From Azospirillum sp. TSA2s (lineage in GTDB: Bacteria > Pseudomonadota > Alphaproteobacteria > Azospirillales > Azospirillaceae), in contig NZ_CP039643.1 of NCBI RefSeq assembly GCF_004923315.1, forward strand, positions 1 to 64,000: 64,000 nucleotides of DNA, given 5' to 3'. How positions within the stretch are numbered: position 1 is the first letter of the stretch; each line of letters opens with the position of its first letter. The notes under the pieces are model-generated. The model had not been told where the DNA came from. It saw only the letters and a program-made list of their open reading frames with translations, and ran no database searches. Below are positions 52,286-60,941 of the stretch, piece after piece. The translations under genes were made by a program, and so were the position numbers.

Positions 52286-52836
52286 GACGCCCCCTGCACA
52301 AGGATGGGCCGCGCGGTGCCCTGGATGCTCTCCAGCGGCAGCGCCCCGAAATAGCGGCTGTCGAAAGACGCCGGGTGATGGGAGGACACCACCCACACGG
52401 TGCCGGCCTCCACCCGGTAGCGGCCGGGCGCCAGCACCGGCATCGGCCGGCCGGCGCCGTCTGCGGCAAGCGGCCGGCTGTTCACCAGCAGCACGCCGTT
52501 CACCCGCACCCCCTCGCCCGTCAGCTCCACCTCGTCGCCGGCCTGGGCGACGATGGGCTTGAACAGCGGTTGATAGCCGCCGGGGCAGGCCCCCGCCGGC
52601 ACATAGCCGCGCTCACGCGCCAGCCGGAATGGTTCGCTGTCGGGCGGGCACAACTCGACCACCACGCCGGGAGTCACGGCGCCGGCCGCATCGACCCGCC
52701 ACAGCCCGACCGGCAGGGAGGGGGTGGAGTTGATCCGCCAACCGGCAGTGCCGGCGGCAGTGGTCGCCACCGTGGTCAGGATGGCGGCGCACCACACCCC
52801 CACGGCAAAGCGCCGTCCACGATTGGGCCGGCTCAC
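52282..52836 (-). CDS. traF: TraF-like conjugal transfer peptidase (S26 family)
   Basis: 184 residues. N-terminal membrane segment FAVGVWCAAILTTVATTAAG, then the serine nucleophile region RINSTPSLPVGLWRVD, a lysine in GGYQPLFKPIVAQAGDEVEL, and the final SHHPASFDSRYFGALPLESI (S26 box with SxDSRxFG). In RP4, TraF cyclises the TrbC pilin. Here a trbC gene exists at 63009, so the same maturation step is likely. Its ATG at 52836 overlaps the traG stop by four bases. Confidence 0.92.
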   Translation of the reverse strand: MSRPNRGRRFAVGVWCAAILTTVATTAAGTAGWRINSTPSLPVGLWRVDAAGAVTPGVVVELCPPDSEPFRLARERGYVPAGACPGGYQPLFKPIVAQAGDEVELTGEGVRVNGVLLVNSRPLAADGAGRPMPVLAPGRYRVEAGTVWVVSSHHPASFDSRYFGALPLESIQGTARPILVQGAS

Positions 52837-54725
52837 AGCACGAACGCCTTACCCGGCGTCTTCCCCGGCCTCAAACCGCGCAGACGATCGGTTGGCGGAG
52901 CTGGGATCTTGGCCCGGTCGGTGAAGACCGGATCGCGGAAGTAGAGGCTCTGCGTGCCATAGACCGGGGCATGGCCGGCGGTAAACACCAGCACGTCGCC
53001 CGGCTCACTGATCCGGCCGGCCTCGTCCTTCACCGGGGCTTTCAGCCGCATCACCTCGTCGGGCGTCAGCAGCGGCCGGCTCACCTCGTGATAGGAGCGC
53101 GTCACATTCTGCAAGACGGCCCCGAAGCGCGACCCGCTGGTGGAGATGTCTTCTTTCACAATCGTCGTGGTGCCGGTCATCTTCGACAGCCATTCGGCCG
53201 TCTCGACCTTGTTCGGCGCGTAGGCCACCCGGACATGGCAACTGGACAGAATGCTCTCGTCCTTGCCGTAGAGGCTCCACAGCTGCGCCACGTCCTGAAC
53301 GATCACATACGCCTTGATGCCGTAACCGGTGATGAAGGACAGCGCCTCCTGGAAGACCTCCAGCTTGCCGAAGCTGGCAAACTCGTCGAGCAGCAGCAGC
53401 AGGCGGTGTTTGTGAAGCGCTTGCTCCTGGCCGTCGACAAAGGTCATCTCGTCGCGCACCAGCACCCGGACGATCTGGTTGATGACCAGCCGCATCAGCG
53501 GTTTCAGCCGGTCCTTGTCGGCGGGGCGGACAACCAGGTAGAGCGACACCGGCCGCTCATGGTCCATCAGGTCGCCGACCATGAAATCACTGTGCCCGGT
53601 GTTCTGCTCCACCAGCGGATCACGGTAGAGGCTGAGGAATCGCCGGGCGGTGGAGAGGATTGAGGCGCGCTCCTCGTCCTCGGTGTTCAGCATGTCGCGC
53701 GCCGCTGCCGCCACCACCGGATGGGCCACCGCCTCGCCTGTCTCCGCCTTCCAGAGATGCCGGTTCTCCAGCATCTCCTCGTACAGCTCGATCACCGGCC
53801 GCTCGGGATCGGACAGGGCTTGCGCCACCGCCGGCAGGGTGACGGCCCGCCCGTCCTTGGCTTCCTTGTAGCTGAGATGGAGGATGACCCCGGTCAGCAG
53901 CGCATGCGCCGACGCTGCCCAGTGGTCCAACTGCCCGGTGCCCTGGGGGTCAACCATGATGGTGACGACGTTCTGCACGTCGCCCACCTCGTAGAGCGTG
54001 CCGAAGCGGATTTCCGCCAACGGGTTGAAGGCAACGCTGCCCTCGGCGGCCGCCGGATCGAACTTCATCACCACATGGCCCTGCGCCTTGCGCCAGCCCG
54101 CCGACATCGCCCACAGCTCGCCCTTCATGTCGTGGGCCACCACACTGTGCGGCCAGGACAGCAGGGTGGGGACCACCAGCCCGACGCCCTTGCCGGATCG
54201 CGGCGGCGCGATGGCGGCGATGTGCTCCGGCCCGTTGTGCCGGAGGTAATGCAGCCGGCCGGTCGCCGGATCGGTCCAGCCGCCGACATAGACGCCGGCA
54301 CCCGGCTTGTCCGCCGCTGGCAGCAGCCCGCTGCGCTCCACCTCGCTGCGGCCCGCCCAATGGGCGGTGCCATGCACGCCCTCATGCCGGGTGGCGCTGC
54401 GCGTCGCGAAACCAACGGCCAGCACAGTGGTCAGGATGCTGGCGCCCAAGCCGCCGAGAAAGCCGAGATTGGCTGTGTCGAACACCTCCTTGGCGTTCCA
54501 GTACCAGTCCATCTGCCAGCGGAACCACGCCCACGGCGGATAGACCACCCCAATCACCGGCTCCCCGAGCGCCGGGTGATAGCCGAGACTCTGCGCCACA
54601 TACTGGGTGCAGACGCTCGACAGCCCGACCGCCGTCCCGGCCAGCAGCAGCGGCCCCAACAGCCGCGCCCGTGACCGCTTACGCTTGGGCTGGAGGGTCG
54701 GACTTAAAGGGCCGGCTGTTGTCAT
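52833..54725 (-). CDS. traG: TraG/VirD4-type conjugative coupling protein
   Basis: 630 residues. N-terminal membrane segments (LLGPLLLAGTAVGLSSVCTQ; LGGLGASILTTVLAVGFATR), then the coupling ATPase: Walker A IAPPRSGKGVGLVVPTLLSW, Walker B LLLLLDEFASFGKLEVFQEA, and a helical all-alpha domain. It brings the relaxase-bound strand to the type IV secretion channel. Start at 54725 (MTTAGPLSPT) overlaps the traI end by four bases; the frame is open to 54797 but inside traI. Confidence 0.93.
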   Translation of the reverse strand: MTTAGPLSPTLQPKRKRSRARLLGPLLLAGTAVGLSSVCTQYVAQSLGYHPALGEPVIGVVYPPWAWFRWQMDWYWNAKEVFDTANLGFLGGLGASILTTVLAVGFATRSATRHEGVHGTAHWAGRSEVERSGLLPAADKPGAGVYVGGWTDPATGRLHYLRHNGPEHIAAIAPPRSGKGVGLVVPTLLSWPHSVVAHDMKGELWAMSAGWRKAQGHVVMKFDPAAAEGSVAFNPLAEIRFGTLYEVGDVQNVVTIMVDPQGTGQLDHWAASAHALLTGVILHLSYKEAKDGRAVTLPAVAQALSDPERPVIELYEEMLENRHLWKAETGEAVAHPVVAAAARDMLNTEDEERASILSTARRFLSLYRDPLVEQNTGHSDFMVGDLMDHERPVSLYLVVRPADKDRLKPLMRLVINQIVRVLVRDEMTFVDGQEQALHKHRLLLLLDEFASFGKLEVFQEALSFITGYGIKAYVIVQDVAQLWSLYGKDESILSSCHVRVAYAPNKVETAEWLSKMTGTTTIVKEDISTSGSRFGAVLQNVTRSYHEVSRPLLTPDEVMRLKAPVKDEAGRISEPGDVLVFTAGHAPVYGTQSLYFRDPVFTDRAKIPAPPTDRLRGLRPGKTPGKAFVL

Positions 54726-56722
54726 CGCTTGCGCCCTCTCGATGGGGAAAGGAGGCGGCCTTGGTAATCCAGCTCGACCGTCTGCCCCACCCGCCATGTG
54801 CTCGCCTTGGCGGCCTGGGCGGGGGTGACCGGCTTGACCAGCATCTCGCCGCCTCGATGCAGCAGCACCACCTCGGCACCGTCTTGCAACCTACGGCGGC
54901 CTTGGTAGACCACCGGGCCGGCGTCCTTCGCCGTCCAGAGGCGCGTATAGTCTATCGACGTTACGCTCTCCCTCCTACTGTTCCGGCGGGAGATGAAGTC
55001 GGTGACAGATGTAGATCCTTCGGCCTGGGTCATAGGCTGAGCCATTCGAGCGCGCTTCCGCTCGAGCTCGGGATCGGCAAAGCGCACCTCCAGCCCCTTC
55101 ATCGCCGCGAGCTGCGCCACCTGCGCTTTGAAGGCATCGGTGCCTTCGACCACCAGGGCCTGGCCGCGAAAGCGATCGTCGGCCAGCGACAGGGCAAGGA
55201 AGGCCGCCCCAGCGGTGACCTCAGTCACCCGCACCTGGGTTGCCTCGTCGCTGACCACCCCGCCATCCTCGACCCGGTAGACCAGCGTGCCGTCCTTGCC
55301 GGCCTTCGGGCGCAGCCGTTCATAGACGATGTGCCGGGCCACATCGGCGTCGGCTGCAGTCAGCAGGGTCTCCGCCATGCGCCGCTGCCGGCGGGACCGG
55401 CTGCGCAGCACTGCCACCGCCACCTCGTTGCCCCGGCTGGCCTCCGCTGTCAGGAACTCTTGCCATGTCGGCAAACTCTTTCCTGCGGTCTGCTGGCGCT
55501 GCCGGGCCTGCTCCTGGCGCCACGCCACTGCATCGGCCCGGCGCTGGTGCGCCAACATCGTGTAGGCATGCCGGCGTTCGGCCGCCGTCAGCACCGGACT
55601 GCGCTTGATTTCCGCCCGCCGTGCCGCATACCACCCTGCCAACTCCTTGGCGTGGTTCGCCTGGGCCTGCCGCTGGGCCGCCCGTTGGGCCGCTCGCGCC
55701 TTTAGCAACGCCTCCCGCTGCGCCTGATACTCTTGGTAAAGCGCCTTGCTGTTGCCGTGGCGGTGCAGCGGCACTTTCTGGTAGCCGCGCCCTGGGCGCG
55801 CGGGATCGCCGGCCGGCGCTGATGTGACAAAACGGGCGGCTTCCGCGCCTCCTTGCGAACTGTCACCGTTCGGCCGGCGCTGGGTTGGCGCTGGGGGTGG
55901 CTCATAAGCCCCCAACCGCTTCGTCAGCGATTTGCCGGACAAGCTGCGGTCAACGCTGCTCGCCTTCACGCCGAGTCCTGTTCCCTCCTGCACGATGACC
56001 AGACCGGCGCCTTTTGGCCGGATCGCCAGCTCATGGCGCTCCAGCACCGCGTGCAGCTCACCCCAGCTCGCCGCCTTGGCCGCTCCCTCGACCAGTTCGG
56101 CGCCGGCCGTTTCCTTCACCCACCGCAGGAACGATGCCTCGCCGGAATGCGCCTCCATGTCGCCGGGGCGGCCGGCCAACGTCGGACCATCCATCGGGTG
56201 AAGCTGAAGCCCATGCTTTTGCTCCAGCGCCCGGCACAGTCGGAACAGAGTCGGGTGGTCGTAGAACGGCTCGACGCACCGCAGAGTGCGGGGATGCACC
56301 CGGTTGATCGCGATGTGAAGATGGAAGTGCTTGGTGTTGCTGTGGGCGGCACTGATCCGCTGATGCTCGGCAAAGCCGATGCCGGCGCACAGCGTGTCCT
56401 CGATGTCCTCCAGCTGCGCCCTGGTCGGCACCTCGCCCTCGGGGAAGCTGACGATCAGGTGATAGCTCTTGTCCCCCTTGGAGCGCTTGTTGCGGTCCTG
56501 GGTCGCCAGGATCTCACGGATCGCCCATCCTGGTTCTTCCGAATGGCAGTTGGTGATGCGCGACCACGCCAGCTTTTCCCCGCCGCCCTTGGCGTCCAAA
56601 ATGTAGTCCGCCGTCCGCGTCCATAACTGGCCCGCCGTCTCGGTCTTGGCCGCCATGATATAACGACCCAATCTTGCGAAATCTGACGTCGCTTTGGTGC
56701 GCTTGACCCGCTTGGCGATCAT
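54722..56722 (-). CDS. traI: TraI-type MOBP relaxase
   Basis: 666 residues. The relaxase domain occupies ~1-250: candidate nucleophile Y21 in FARLGRYIMAA (RP4 TraI uses Y22) and the metal-binding histidines in AAHSNTKHFHLHIAINRVHP (H127, H132, H134). An LPD7-like domain follows after a basic linker. The C-terminal 100 residues read VTSIDYTRLWTAKDAGPVVY, a KfrA/DUF-like tail of unknown role. It nicks oriT at nic, stays covalently on the 5' end and guides transfer. ATG 56722 overlaps the traJ stop (ATGA). Confidence 0.93.
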   Translation of the reverse strand: MIAKRVKRTKATSDFARLGRYIMAAKTETAGQLWTRTADYILDAKGGGEKLAWSRITNCHSEEPGWAIREILATQDRNKRSKGDKSYHLIVSFPEGEVPTRAQLEDIEDTLCAGIGFAEHQRISAAHSNTKHFHLHIAINRVHPRTLRCVEPFYDHPTLFRLCRALEQKHGLQLHPMDGPTLAGRPGDMEAHSGEASFLRWVKETAGAELVEGAAKAASWGELHAVLERHELAIRPKGAGLVIVQEGTGLGVKASSVDRSLSGKSLTKRLGAYEPPPAPTQRRPNGDSSQGGAEAARFVTSAPAGDPARPGRGYQKVPLHRHGNSKALYQEYQAQREALLKARAAQRAAQRQAQANHAKELAGWYAARRAEIKRSPVLTAAERRHAYTMLAHQRRADAVAWRQEQARQRQQTAGKSLPTWQEFLTAEASRGNEVAVAVLRSRSRRQRRMAETLLTAADADVARHIVYERLRPKAGKDGTLVYRVEDGGVVSDEATQVRVTEVTAGAAFLALSLADDRFRGQALVVEGTDAFKAQVAQLAAMKGLEVRFADPELERKRARMAQPMTQAEGSTSVTDFISRRNSRRESVTSIDYTRLWTAKDAGPVVYQGRRRLQDGAEVVLLHRGGEMLVKPVTPAQAAKASTWRVGQTVELDYQGRLLSPSRGRKR

Positions 56723-57069
56723 AACCGGGTCACCGCATGGCGAAGATCGTCCTGGGTGTCCTTGATGTGTCCCAGCAGCTCGCGCACGTCGGCAACCGCT
56801 GCCCCCCGCCCTGGCGTGTCGGTCAGCCACAACTTTAAGAGGCCGCCCAGCCGGCCAAGGTCGGCGTTCACTTTCGCCAGCCGCTCGACCGCATCAAGGT
56901 CCACCACACTGCGCGGCTGATATCCCAGCCCGACACTCCGCAGATAGGCCGACACCGACAGTCCGGCCGCCTCTGCCTTCGCTTCGATCCGCGCCCGCTC
57001 GCTGGGCGACACCACCACCCGAAGCGGCCGGTTCCGCTCCCTCGTCTCGACGGTTTCCGATCTCGGCAT
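56719..57069 (-). CDS. traJ: TraJ-like oriT-recognition protein
   Basis: 116 residues. N-terminal ribbon-helix-helix: NRPLRVVVSPSERARIEAKA, then EAAGLSVSAYLRSVGLGYQP; the C-terminal half is a helical MobC-type region (VNADLGRLGGLLKLWLTDTP). It binds next to nic and recruits the relaxase, as RP4 TraJ does. GGGAGGA precedes ATG 57069. It is divergent from traK across the oriT region, the same arrangement as in RP4. Confidence 0.9.
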   Translation of the reverse strand: MPRSETVETRERNRPLRVVVSPSERARIEAKAEAAGLSVSAYLRSVGLGYQPRSVVDLDAVERLAKVNADLGRLGGLLKLWLTDTPGRGAAVADVRELLGHIKDTQDDLRHAVTRL

Positions 57070-57413
57070 GGTGGTTTCCTCCCTGGCGTTCAAAGCGGCG
57101 GCAGCCGCCGTATGCCTCGCAGAGCAAGATCAGCGTCGAGCCCAAAGGGCGAGTAAGCGCGGGTGGTGGGGGACGACACGGCTTCGCCGTGTTGGCCAAC
57201 AACACATATCTTGCCATCCGCAAAAGTGAAATTATCCGCAATTATCTGCAAGAGTCTGCGACGGCCTATACCAACCGAGTCAAAACCGCAGAGCCTAGCA
57301 AACGATTTCACATAATTTCTTACGATTTCACATAATTTCATATAATTTCGGAAAATTTCTTATGGTTGCAGATAATTTCATCCGCTGGTAGCGTTCCCTT
57401 GCTTGGCGCAGAC
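57070..57413. other. Putative oriT region between traJ and traK
   Basis: The traJ-traK interval is the oriT position in RP4-type plasmids. A hairpin lies at 57176-57192 (ACACGGC-TTC-GCCGTGT), followed at about 57207-57214 by ATATCTTGCC, which resembles the YATCCTG-Y nic consensus of MOBP relaxases. Further right there is an A+T-rich repeat array at 57302-57379. The exact nic position is not proven. Confidence 0.55.
57302..57379. repeat. AT-rich direct-repeat array next to oriT
   Basis: ACGATTTCACATAATTTC occurs at 57302-57319 and 57322-57339. The shorter motif ATAATTTC recurs at 57312, 57332, 57342 and 57372. Matching sequences in the opposite orientation (GAAATTATC, ATTATCTGCAA) lie at about 57227-57252. 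It probably binds TraK or another accessory protein and regulates the divergent tra promoters. Confidence 0.65.
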
Positions 57414-57779
57414 ATGAGGCGGAGGATGAGGGACCAACAGCCCGAAAAGCGGCGGAAGGGTGAAGGCCGCGCCCTATTCCTGACCCGGATCGACGTGATC
57501 CGCACCGAATTGCAACAGGGCTGGCCGGTGAAAACCGTCTACGAGCAACACAATCCATACTTGCGTATGTCCTACTCTCAATTCTGGCGATACGTGTCCT
57601 CCCTGATTCTGAAAGGGACACCGAAGGTGAACGACACCGCGCCTCCCAACGAGGCTGTGGCACCCCCAGTTGCCACCCCAGCACAGCCTCCCGCCAAGTC
57701 CATCGATCCGAATGGCCGCTCTGTGATCCGCCAGTTTGAATACAATCCTCGCGCGAAGAACCCTGAGGACCTGATTTAA
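57414..57779 (+). CDS. traK: TraK-like oriT-binding protein
   Basis: 121 residues from ATG 57414. RKGEGRALFLTRIDVIRTEL followed by QQGWPVKTVYEQHNPYLRMS and YSQFWRYVSSLI is the conserved TraK pattern (short helices with a WP-x-x-x-(V/I)YE-x-H and SYSQF-x-RYV). The proline-rich middle is a linker. In RP4, TraK wraps oriT DNA to expose nic. It lies next to the repeat array and upstream of traL and traM in one operon. Confidence 0.85.
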   Translation: MRRRMRDQQPEKRRKGEGRALFLTRIDVIRTELQQGWPVKTVYEQHNPYLRMSYSQFWRYVSSLILKGTPKVNDTAPPNEAVAPPVATPAQPPAKSIDPNGRSVIRQFEYNPRAKNPEDLI

Positions 57780-57789
57780 GGAGTCACCG

Positions 57790-58575
57790 ATGGCTAACAA
57801 GGCCCGACAGGCTGCCGATGAGGCCCTGACTGCCGCCTCCGCCTTATCCCAGCCGGCGCCGCAAATTCACATGACGCTCCAGGGAAAAGGGGGTGTCGGA
57901 AAGTCCATGGTCTCGTCCCTTCTGGCTCAGTACCTCACCGCCAACGGACGGCCGGTCACTTGCATCGATACCGATCCCGTCAACGACACCCTCTCGGGCT
58001 ATACCGCTCTCAACGCCCGCCGCCTCGACCTCTTGCAGGGCAACCAGATCAACACCCGCAACTTCGACACCATGATCGAGCTGCTGGTCTCCGAGGAGGC
58101 CAGTGTCGTGGTAGACAATGGCGCCGCCTCCTTCCTCCCCCTCACCAGCTACATGCTGGAAAACGGCGTTGCCGATCTTCTGGCCGCCTTGGGCCGGCAA
58201 CTCGTCGTTCATACCGTCGTCACCGGCGGTCAGGCCATCATGGACACCCTCACCGGCTTCGATCAGCTCGCCTGCCAACTCCCCGAATCCGCGCAGATGG
58301 TGGTGTGGCTCAATGAGTACTTCGGCGACATCCTGGCCGGAGAAAAGAACTTCGAAGATATGAAGACATACCAGACTAACAAGCATCGGGTGAAAGGACT
58401 GGTGCGGATCAAACGCTACACCGGAGAGACCTTTGGTAAGGACATGGAAATGATGCTGGATCGCAAACTCACATTTGATGAGGCAGTCAGTAGCCCCGAT
58501 TTTGGTCTGATGGCAAAGCAACGCCTGACGATGATGAAGCGCGATATCTTCAATCAAATCGCTCTTGTCATCTGA
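57790..58575 (+). CDS. traL: TraL-like ParA/MinD-fold ATPase
   Basis: 261 residues. Deviant Walker A HMTLQGKGGVGKSMVSSLLA, then VTCIDTDPVNDTLSGYTALN and ASVVVDNGAASFLPL. This is the TraL branch of ParA-like ATPases found next to traK/traM in IncP-type Tra1 regions; its exact role in transfer is not settled. AAGGAG lies just before the ATG. Gap of 10 bases to traK and two to traM. Confidence 0.9.
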   Translation: MANKARQAADEALTAASALSQPAPQIHMTLQGKGGVGKSMVSSLLAQYLTANGRPVTCIDTDPVNDTLSGYTALNARRLDLLQGNQINTRNFDTMIELLVSEEASVVVDNGAASFLPLTSYMLENGVADLLAALGRQLVVHTVVTGGQAIMDTLTGFDQLACQLPESAQMVVWLNEYFGDILAGEKNFEDMKTYQTNKHRVKGLVRIKRYTGETFGKDMEMMLDRKLTFDEAVSSPDFGLMAKQRLTMMKRDIFNQIALVI

Positions 58576-58577
58576 CC

Positions 58578-59009
58578 ATGGACGTCCAGCGGCTCATAGG
58601 GGAGGTCGCCAAGCGGCACAACGTGCTGCTCGGCCCCTCTGACCCGATCCTCGTCACCCTCACCCTCAACGAGTTGGTGCTCGCCCAGTATGTCGAGCGG
58701 CTGACTGCCACGCTTGAACAGGCAGAGGATCGGACGGCCGCGGGATCGGCCCAGCAGATCGCCGCCGCCCGCGAACTGGCCGGCAAGCTGGTCACCGAGA
58801 CCGGCGGCTACGTGGCCGGACAAGTCGAGGAAGCCGGCAGGGCCGTCCATGCGCAGCTGATCGCCTCTCTCGGCCGGCAGGTGCAGGCAGCACAGGAGGC
58901 CGCCCAGCAGGCCTCTATGGCCCGCCGGACGGCCCTATACGCTGCCCTCGTGGCCGTAGGAGCCGTGTGTTGCCTCTCCGGCTTGCTGGTGGGAGCGATT
59001 GCCTTCTAG
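58578..59009 (+). CDS. traM: TraM-like transfer protein
   Basis: 143 residues. N-terminal VAKRHNVLLGPSDPILVTLT and LNELVLAQYVERLTATLEQA is the TraM signature; a long amphipathic helix follows, and a C-terminal membrane segment (ALYAALVAVGAVCCLSGLLV) anchors it in the inner membrane. Last gene of the traK-L-M operon; the replication origin region begins after it. Confidence 0.85.
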   Translation: MDVQRLIGEVAKRHNVLLGPSDPILVTLTLNELVLAQYVERLTATLEQAEDRTAAGSAQQIAAARELAGKLVTETGGYVAGQVEEAGRAVHAQLIASLGRQVQAAQEAAQQASMARRTALYAALVAVGAVCCLSGLLVGAIAF

Positions 59010-59273
59010 AACTACCTGGCCGTCCTAATGGTGAGGTTTTGCAATGGGAGGGCCGCCCACCCGTTTTATCACATTAGCACCGCCGAAGGCTGTCCGGTTG
59101 ACCGCTCTGCGGTTACATTTCGCAACGGTGTGCTGACAGCCCTCGAACAGCAAACGATTAGACACCAGGGCATGGTAAAACTTCATTTCGCTTCTCTTTT
59201 TCCCAAACAAATCAAATAGTTTTGGTTGCTGGGTGGCCCGGTGGGGTTGTGGGCAGAGGCAGGCGGCGGTGGG

Positions 59274-59332
59274 CAACCGCGATAGCGGTTGTCCACGGTC
59301 GTCTGCCGGTGCGCCTTCAGGCGCACTGTCCA
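59274..59332. other. Twin hairpins each followed by TGTCCAC
   Basis: Stem 1 CAACCGC/GCGGTTG (59274-59291, loop GATA) and stem 2 GTGCGCC/GGCGCAC (59309-59326, loop TTCA) are perfect 7-bp stems. Each is followed by TGTCCAC (TTGTCCACG and CTGTCCACA), which match the DnaA box TTATCCACA at seven of nine positions. A single-strand initiation or DnaA-loading role is possible. Confidence 0.4.
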
Positions 59333-59467
59333 CAAATCCACCGGGAAGGGGTGATGTGACTTAACGGGCGGGGAGGAGGCTAATCCGTTCTAAGATTCAT
59401 AGATTCATAGATTCAATGTTCAGGGGTGTTTTTAGGTAACCAGATCATAGTGTTAGCCTGTTGATGG

Positions 59468-60041
59468 GTGAGTTTTTGCAATGAGTCGCGTGAGCTTTTG
59501 CAATGGGATCGGTGAGTTTTTGCAATGAGTCGCGTGAGCTTTTGCAATGGGATCGGTGAGCTTTTGCAATGGGGAATGGGACCTGCCGTTGGGAGGGCGC
59601 AAGGATCGAACGTAGCGACCGAACGACATTGTAATTTCAAGCAGTTAGCCTGTTGATGGGTGAGTTTTTGCAATGGCTTGAACGGCTGCTATCGGTCTGT
59701 CGGTGTCATCTGCGGACGCCAGTTGTGTCACAATGGCGATAACGGCCTCCCTTTAGCGACAGTATCTTTTAAAAACAAAGAGTTAGCCTGTGAATGGGTG
59801 AGTTTTTGCAATGGCAAATCTGCTCTCTCGGATGGCGCGGCTGCTTGGTGAGAGGAGCAGGCCACTCTTGCCACAGATACTTTCTTTTCGAATCAATGGC
59901 TTGCCGTGTGGATGGGTGAGTTTTTGCAACGAGACCAAACCAATAGAAAGGGAGCTTCCCGTGTCCGGGTGGAAGCTATACGGGAGTTGGGCGAGCCCCA
60001 AGGCTGACGTCTCGACTTGCCTATCGTGAGTTTTTGCAATG
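59468..60041 (+). repeat. Iterons, consensus GTGAGTTTTTGCAATG
   Basis: Nine direct copies start at 59468, 59490, 59512, 59534, 59556, 59660, 59798, 59916 and 60026. The first five are exactly 22 bp apart, two helical turns. A tenth, with one change, lies at 59031. Four copies carry an additional upstream match (GTTAGCCTGTTGATGG-like) at 59452, 59645, 59783 and partly 59900. Variation is mostly T/C at position 6. They are the likely binding sites of the initiator encoded at 60119. Confidence 0.92.
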
Positions 60042-60047
60042 GGGGCT

Positions 60048-60078
60048 GTGAAGTGAGTTGCGATCTGGCTCACTTCAC
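60048..60078. promoter_or_regulatory. Inverted repeat upstream of rep, likely autoregulatory operator
   Basis: GTGAAGTGAG (60048-60057) and CTCACTTCAC (60069-60078) are perfect 10-bp arms 11 bases apart, 41 bases before the rep start. They contain the GTGAG start of the iteron. Iteron-type initiators often repress their own gene as dimers through such inverted half-iterons. Confidence 0.65.
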
Positions 60079-60118
60079 GATACCGTACGGCTGCTTCTTT
60101 TCAGATCTCGGCGCAGAC

Positions 60119-60931
60119 ATGGCAATCCGTACTCTGGATCAGCGTCCAAGCATTGGCTCAATGATCAAGCCTGGGGAACTGATCGACATCCTCGAAAACA
60201 CGTCCCGTCCGCTGACTCTGCTCGATCGGCGGAACTATAATCTGCTGATCCTCAACGCCTGGGATCGGATTGGTGAAGAGGCTCCGCACCAAATCCACTT
60301 GGCGGAACTGCGAGGCACTGATACGAGCAACGCCAGGGTCAAGGACAGCATTGAGCGGTTGATGACGACGATCGTCCGCGTCCGCTACATCAATCCGGAA
60401 ACTGGCCGGCCGAATACCATCCGCGTCCAACTCCTGGGCGGTAACCGGGCCGAAGACGAAAGCCCGGATGGCTTTCTCGCCTACCGATTCGATCCGCTGC
60501 TGATCGAATTGCTCCAGAACAGCAGGACCTATGGCCGTCTTCGGATTGAAGTGATGGCGGCCTTCGAGTCCAAATATGCCTTGGCCGCTTACGAAATGGC
60601 GATGAAGCGGCGCAACCTTCGCCATGTCGCGCGAGAGAAATTCACCATCGAGGAAATGCGTGGGCTCCTTGGGGTCCAGGATGGCAAGCTTTCGCGCTTT
60701 TCGGATCTCAACGCCTACGCATTGCGCACCGCTGAACTGGAGGTCAATGCTCTGGCCGAAGAGGTGTGCATTGCCTTTGAGCCAGAATACAGGGGGCGTC
60801 GCTGCGTTGGAATTTGGTTTCAATGGCGGGATAAAACGCCGGAGGAACGGAAAGCCGCCTTTGCAGAACTCCAGCGCCCTCGCGTTGGTCGGAGCGCCCG
60901 CCTCCGCGGATCAGTCGTTGATACCGTATAA
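60119..60931 (+). CDS. Rep_3-type plasmid replication initiator
   Basis: 270 residues from ATG 60119 (MAIRTLDQRPSIGSMIKPGE). Winged-helix initiator features include TLLDRRNYNLLILNAWDRIG, DSIERLMTTIVRVRYINPET, and EVMAAFESKYALAAYEMAMK followed by FTIEEMRGLLGVQDGKLSRF, which match the two winged-helix repeats of Rep_3 proteins. It should bind the iterons and open oriV. Ribosome-binding site is weak; in-frame codons reach back to 60017 but overlap the operator and last iteron. It converges with the XRE gene. Confidence 0.88.
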   Translation: MAIRTLDQRPSIGSMIKPGELIDILENTSRPLTLLDRRNYNLLILNAWDRIGEEAPHQIHLAELRGTDTSNARVKDSIERLMTTIVRVRYINPETGRPNTIRVQLLGGNRAEDESPDGFLAYRFDPLLIELLQNSRTYGRLRIEVMAAFESKYALAAYEMAMKRRNLRHVAREKFTIEEMRGLLGVQDGKLSRFSDLNAYALRTAELEVNALAEEVCIAFEPEYRGRRCVGIWFQWRDKTPEERKAAFAELQRPRVGRSARLRGSVVDTV

Positions 60932-60941
60932 CTGTGCGGAA

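Larger units (their letters stand above)
59010..60118. other. Putative vegetative origin (oriV) with iterons
   Basis: About 1.1 kb without a credible gene upstream of the replication initiator. It contains ten copies of a 16-bp iteron, two perfect small hairpins with TGTCCAC boxes, and an inverted repeat just upstream of rep. Frames read across the iterons on the minus strand are by-products of the repeats. Confidence 0.8.

Noticed and set aside
59413-60073. Minus-strand frames with repeated AKTH/LQKLTH motifs, or a CRISPR-like array
   Set aside because: The repeats are the 16-bp iterons read in frame. Spacing is partly regular but there are no unique spacers of constant length, and no cas genes are present.
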